Origin: Gammaproteobacteria bacterium
Lineage (GTDB): Bacteria; Pseudomonadota; Gammaproteobacteria; Steroidobacterales; Steroidobacteraceae
Length of the DNA: 8,026 nucleotides
Assembly: GCA_030040235.1 (NCBI GenBank)
Contig: JASHUC010000250.1
Location: 1-8,026, forward strand
Direction of reading: 5' to 3'
In this document: positions 5,891 to 8,026 of the stretch, in pieces
Numbering within the stretch: position 1 is the stretch's first letter
Layout: each line of letters begins with the position of its first letter
Made by a program: the position numbers and the translations under genes
Notes under the pieces: generated by a model
Databases searched by the model: none
What the model saw: the letters and a program-made list of their open reading frames with translations, nothing else
Told to the model about the DNA's origin: nothing

Positions 5891-7534
5891 GTGTCCGATC
5901 CGAGCTCGCAGCTGTCGCCGGCGCAGGTGCTGGCGCTTTATCCGCAGCATGGCGGAACGGTCGCATCGTTCCTCGCGACGCGCACCCGCCTGCATCCGGA
6001 GCGCCTCGCGCTCCGGGTCGAGCAGCGCCAGTGGACCTTCGGCGAGCTCGAGCAGGCGAGCCTGCTTGCGGCACGCGCACTCGAGCGGCGCGGCATCCGC
6101 CGCGGTGATCGCCTGGTGCTCATCAGCCTCAACAGCGACCTGAGCGTCATTCTGTTCCTCGCCGCGGCGCGGCTCGGTGCGATCTTCATCCCGCTCAATC
6201 CCGCCGCCACGAAAGCCGATCTCGAGTACCTGCTCGGCCATTCGCGCGCACGGCTCATCGCGGTGCAGCCCGCCGATCTCGAGCGGGTGCAGGAGGTCGC
6301 CGCATCGCTCGGGCAGGGCGCGCCGATCGTCTCACTCACCGACTTCGGACTCGCGGCGTCGAGCGCACGGGCAGTGCTCGAGCAGTTGCGAGCCCAGGAG
6401 CTCGCGGCGCCTGCAGAACCCGTCAGTGAGCCCGAGGACCCCTTGGTGGTCATCTACACCTCGGGCACGACCGGTTTCCCGAAGGGCGTGGTTCACACGC
6501 ATCGGACCTACATTCTGGCCGCGGAGGGATTCGTCGCGCGCATGTACCTGCAGCCGGCCGAGCGGCTCCTCACCGTCATGCCCTTCTTTCACATCAACGC
6601 ACTCTTTTATTCGCTCGGCGGCGCGATCGCCGCGGGCGGCTCGCTCATCACCACGCCCAAGTTCAGCGCCTCGCAGTTCTGGAGCCTTGCCGCCGAGACG
6701 GGCGCCACCGAATTCAACTTTCTCGCCGCCGTCAGCAATATTCTGATCAATCGCTCGCGCACCGAATTCAATCCCGCCCATCGCATCTGCAAGCTCTACG
6801 GGGCCCCGATCAGCGAGCGCATGGAGCAGGTGTTTCGCGAGGAATTCCACGTGCCGGATCTCATCGAGGGCTACGGCATGACGGAGATTCCGGGTGCCTG
6901 CTGCAACCCGTTCCTCGGTCCGCGCAAGCCGGGGAGCATCGGCCGGCCGGCCGTGCATCCGAACTATCCGGGCGAGTTCACTCAGCTGCGCGTCGTGGAC
7001 GATGACGGCCGCGATGTTCCGCCCGGTGCAGTCGGCGAGCTCGTCGTGCGCACGCCCATGCTCTTCAAGGAGTATCTCGACGATCCCGGACAAACGACGG
7101 CCGCGTTCCGGGACGGCTGGTTTCTGACCGGCGATCTCGCGCGGCGCGACGAGGAGGGGTACTTCTACTTCGTCGCGCGCAAGAAGGACATCATCCGCCG
7201 CCGCGGCGAGAACATCGCCGGAGCGGAGCTCGACCGCATCATCGCCGATCATCCGGCGGTGCTCGAGGCGGCCGCAATCGGTGTACCCTCCGAGCTCGGC
7301 GAGGAGGAGGTTCTCGTCGTCGTGGTGCCGAGGAGCTCCGGCGAGCTCACGACGGAGTCCGTGCTCGAGTGGTGCCGCGCCCGGCTCGCCCCGATGAAGG
7401 TGCCGCGCTTCATCGTGTTCGCGGATTCGCTGCCGCACACCCCCTCGCATCGCGTGGCGAAGCACCTCCTCAAGTTGGACAAGAGCCTCATCGAGCGCGC
7501 CCTCGACACGGCGCCGCCAAAGCCGAAAGGTTGA
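5891..7534 (+). CDS. AMP-forming acyl-CoA ligase (class I adenylate-forming, CaiC-like)
   Basis: A 547-residue ANL-superfamily enzyme that would activate a carboxylic acid with ATP and couple it to CoA. Motifs in order: P-loop YTSGTTGFPKG (189-199), PFFHIN (231-236), EGYGMTE (326-332), GWFLTGDLA (409-417) with D415, the hinge region RKKD (430-433), and RGENI (438-442). The A10 segment reads TPSHRVAK (517-524): where most family members have the adenylation lysine there is R521, with K524 three residues on. The overall look, including EIPGACCNP after the A5 motif, is closest to crotonobetaine/carnitine-CoA-ligase-like proteins; the true substrate is unknown. The frame runs open back into the dioxygenase gene, so I chose the GTG at 5891, 14 bp after the upstream stop, giving a normal family length; its ribosome site is weak. 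A second in-frame GTG lies near 5926. glyQS follows 6 bp downstream. Confidence 0.9.
   Translation: MSDPSSQLSPAQVLALYPQHGGTVASFLATRTRLHPERLALRVEQRQWTFGELEQASLLAARALERRGIRRGDRLVLISLNSDLSVILFLAAARLGAIFIPLNPAATKADLEYLLGHSRARLIAVQPADLERVQEVAASLGQGAPIVSLTDFGLAASSARAVLEQLRAQELAAPAEPVSEPEDPLVVIYTSGTTGFPKGVVHTHRTYILAAEGFVARMYLQPAERLLTVMPFFHINALFYSLGGAIAAGGSLITTPKFSASQFWSLAAETGATEFNFLAAVSNILINRSRTEFNPAHRICKLYGAPISERMEQVFREEFHVPDLIEGYGMTEIPGACCNPFLGPRKPGSIGRPAVHPNYPGEFTQLRVVDDDGRDVPPGAVGELVVRTPMLFKEYLDDPGQTTAAFRDGWFLTGDLARRDEEGYFYFVARKKDIIRRRGENIAGAELDRIIADHPAVLEAAAIGVPSELGEEEVLVVVVPRSSGELTTESVLEWCRARLAPMKVPRFIVFADSLPHTPSHRVAKHLLKLDKSLIERALDTAPPKPKG
7526..7530 (+). promoter_or_regulatory. Ribosome binding site candidate of glyQS
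   Basis: AAAGG ends ten bases before the GTG at 7541, within the last codons of the ligase gene. It is too far from the in-frame ATGs at 7556 and 7568, which favours the GTG start and suggests coupling to the upstream gene. Confidence 0.45.
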
Positions 7535-7540
7535 CATCCC

Positions 7541-8026
7541 GTGCCTGCGAAATCGATGGACCGGATCATGGCGCTCGCCAAGCGCCGCGGCTTCATCTAC
7601 CAGGCCTCCGAGCTTTACGGTGGCATCAGCGGGTTCTGGGATTACGGCCCGCTCGGCGCACAGCTCAAGAAGAATCTGCGCGACGCCTGGTGGGAGGACG
7701 TCGTCCTCAATCCCTGCGGCGGCTGGCCGGGACCGAACGGCGAGCCGGTGCGTATGGTGCCGCTCGATACCAGCATCATTCAGAACCCCCGGGTCTGGGA
7801 GGCGAGCGGACACGTCGCAGGCTTCAGCGATCCCATGGTCGATTGCCGCGAGACCCAGCAGCGCTATCGCTTCGATCATGTGCTCCTCTACGCCCCGGCC
7901 TCGGGCGAGACGGGCGGCAAGCCGATGTTCGCCTTCGTACCGGACACCCCGAGCGAGTCGAAACAGAGGAAGAAGGCGCAGAAGGCATTCGGTGAGCTGC
8001 GAACCGTTCCGCTGTCGCAGCTGCCG
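7541..8026 (+). CDS. glyQS: Glycyl-tRNA synthetase, alpha2 single-chain type (N-terminal 162 residues, cut by window edge)
   Basis: The first 162 residues of a class II synthetase that charges tRNA-Gly with glycine. The N-terminus KRRGFIYQASELYGG (14-28), GFWDYGPLGAQLK (31-43), EASGHVAGFSDPMVDC (87-102) and RYRFDH (108-113) is diagnostic of the homodimeric bacterial/eukaryotic form, not the alpha2beta2 GlyQ/GlyS form used by most proteobacteria. The GTG start at 7541 yields MPAKSMDRIMALAKRRG, which resembles the N-terminus I recall for the Thermus enzyme; ATGs at 7556 and 7568 are less likely because they would shorten that segment and lack a ribosome site. Residues about 57-73 (Pro/Gly-rich) form a short insert before LDTSII relative to the Thermus protein as I remember it. 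It lies 6 bp after the acyl-CoA ligase stop, so is probably co-transcribed with it. The rest of the catalytic and anticodon-binding domains lies beyond the window. Confidence 0.92.
   Translation, partial: MPAKSMDRIMALAKRRGFIYQASELYGGISGFWDYGPLGAQLKKNLRDAWWEDVVLNPCGGWPGPNGEPVRMVPLDTSIIQNPRVWEASGHVAGFSDPMVDCRETQQRYRFDHVLLYAPASGETGGKPMFAFVPDTPSESKQRKKAQKAFGELRTVPLSQLP

Noticed and set aside
4911..6080. 389-codon minus-strand frame opposite the dioxygenase
   Set aside because: It crosses the divergent promoter region and the start of the ligase gene; no family resemblance.
6332..7879. 515-codon minus-strand frame opposite the ligase and glyQS
   Set aside because: It spans two clearly real plus-strand genes and their junction, with no motifs of its own.

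Overview
The window is gene-dense, GC-rich (by eye about 65%) bacterial chromosome with seven protein-coding genes, two of them cut by the window edges. I see no RNA gene, insertion sequence, CRISPR array, phage gene or long repeat. The gene set (HemJ, formate-tetrahydrofolate ligase, an intradiol ring-cleavage dioxygenase, a CaiC-like acyl-CoA ligase) suits an aerobic, metabolically versatile soil-type bacterium, most likely Pseudomonadota. The phylum is an inference. The glycyl-tRNA synthetase is of the single-chain alpha2 type, which is not the usual proteobacterial form, so another high-GC phylum is possible.

Left part (1-3777): a thiamine-diphosphate enzyme of the acetolactate-synthase superfamily lies on the minus strand and runs off the left edge close to its natural end. 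Its start codon is only 37 bp from the start of fhs (formate-tetrahydrofolate ligase), which runs the other way. The fhs stop codon directly abuts the stop codon of a convergent minus-strand gene, hemJ (membrane protoporphyrinogen oxidase).

Middle (3361-5012): hemJ is the second gene of a minus-strand pair. The first is a stand-alone MetE C-terminal-domain methyltransferase whose TGA overlaps the hemJ ATG by one base. The 144 bp divergent spacer 4869-5012 holds an extended -10-like element for the minus-strand pair and a weaker promoter candidate for the plus-strand genes.

Right part (5013-8026): a plus-strand run of a hydroxyquinol/catechol 1,2-dioxygenase, an AMP-forming acyl-CoA ligase (14 bp later, GTG start) and the N-terminal part of an alpha2 glycyl-tRNA synthetase (6 bp later, GTG start), which runs off the right edge. 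The spacing suggests one transcript.

Functional reading: fhs and the MetE-like protein both handle folate-linked or methyl one-carbon units, and the dioxygenase/ligase pair points to aromatic or carboxylic-acid breakdown. All families are known. I found no clearly new system; what is unusual is the arrangement (catabolic genes with a tRNA synthetase, a methyltransferase coupled to hemJ, the lack of spacer at two junctions) and an Arg in place of the usual A10 lysine of the ligase.
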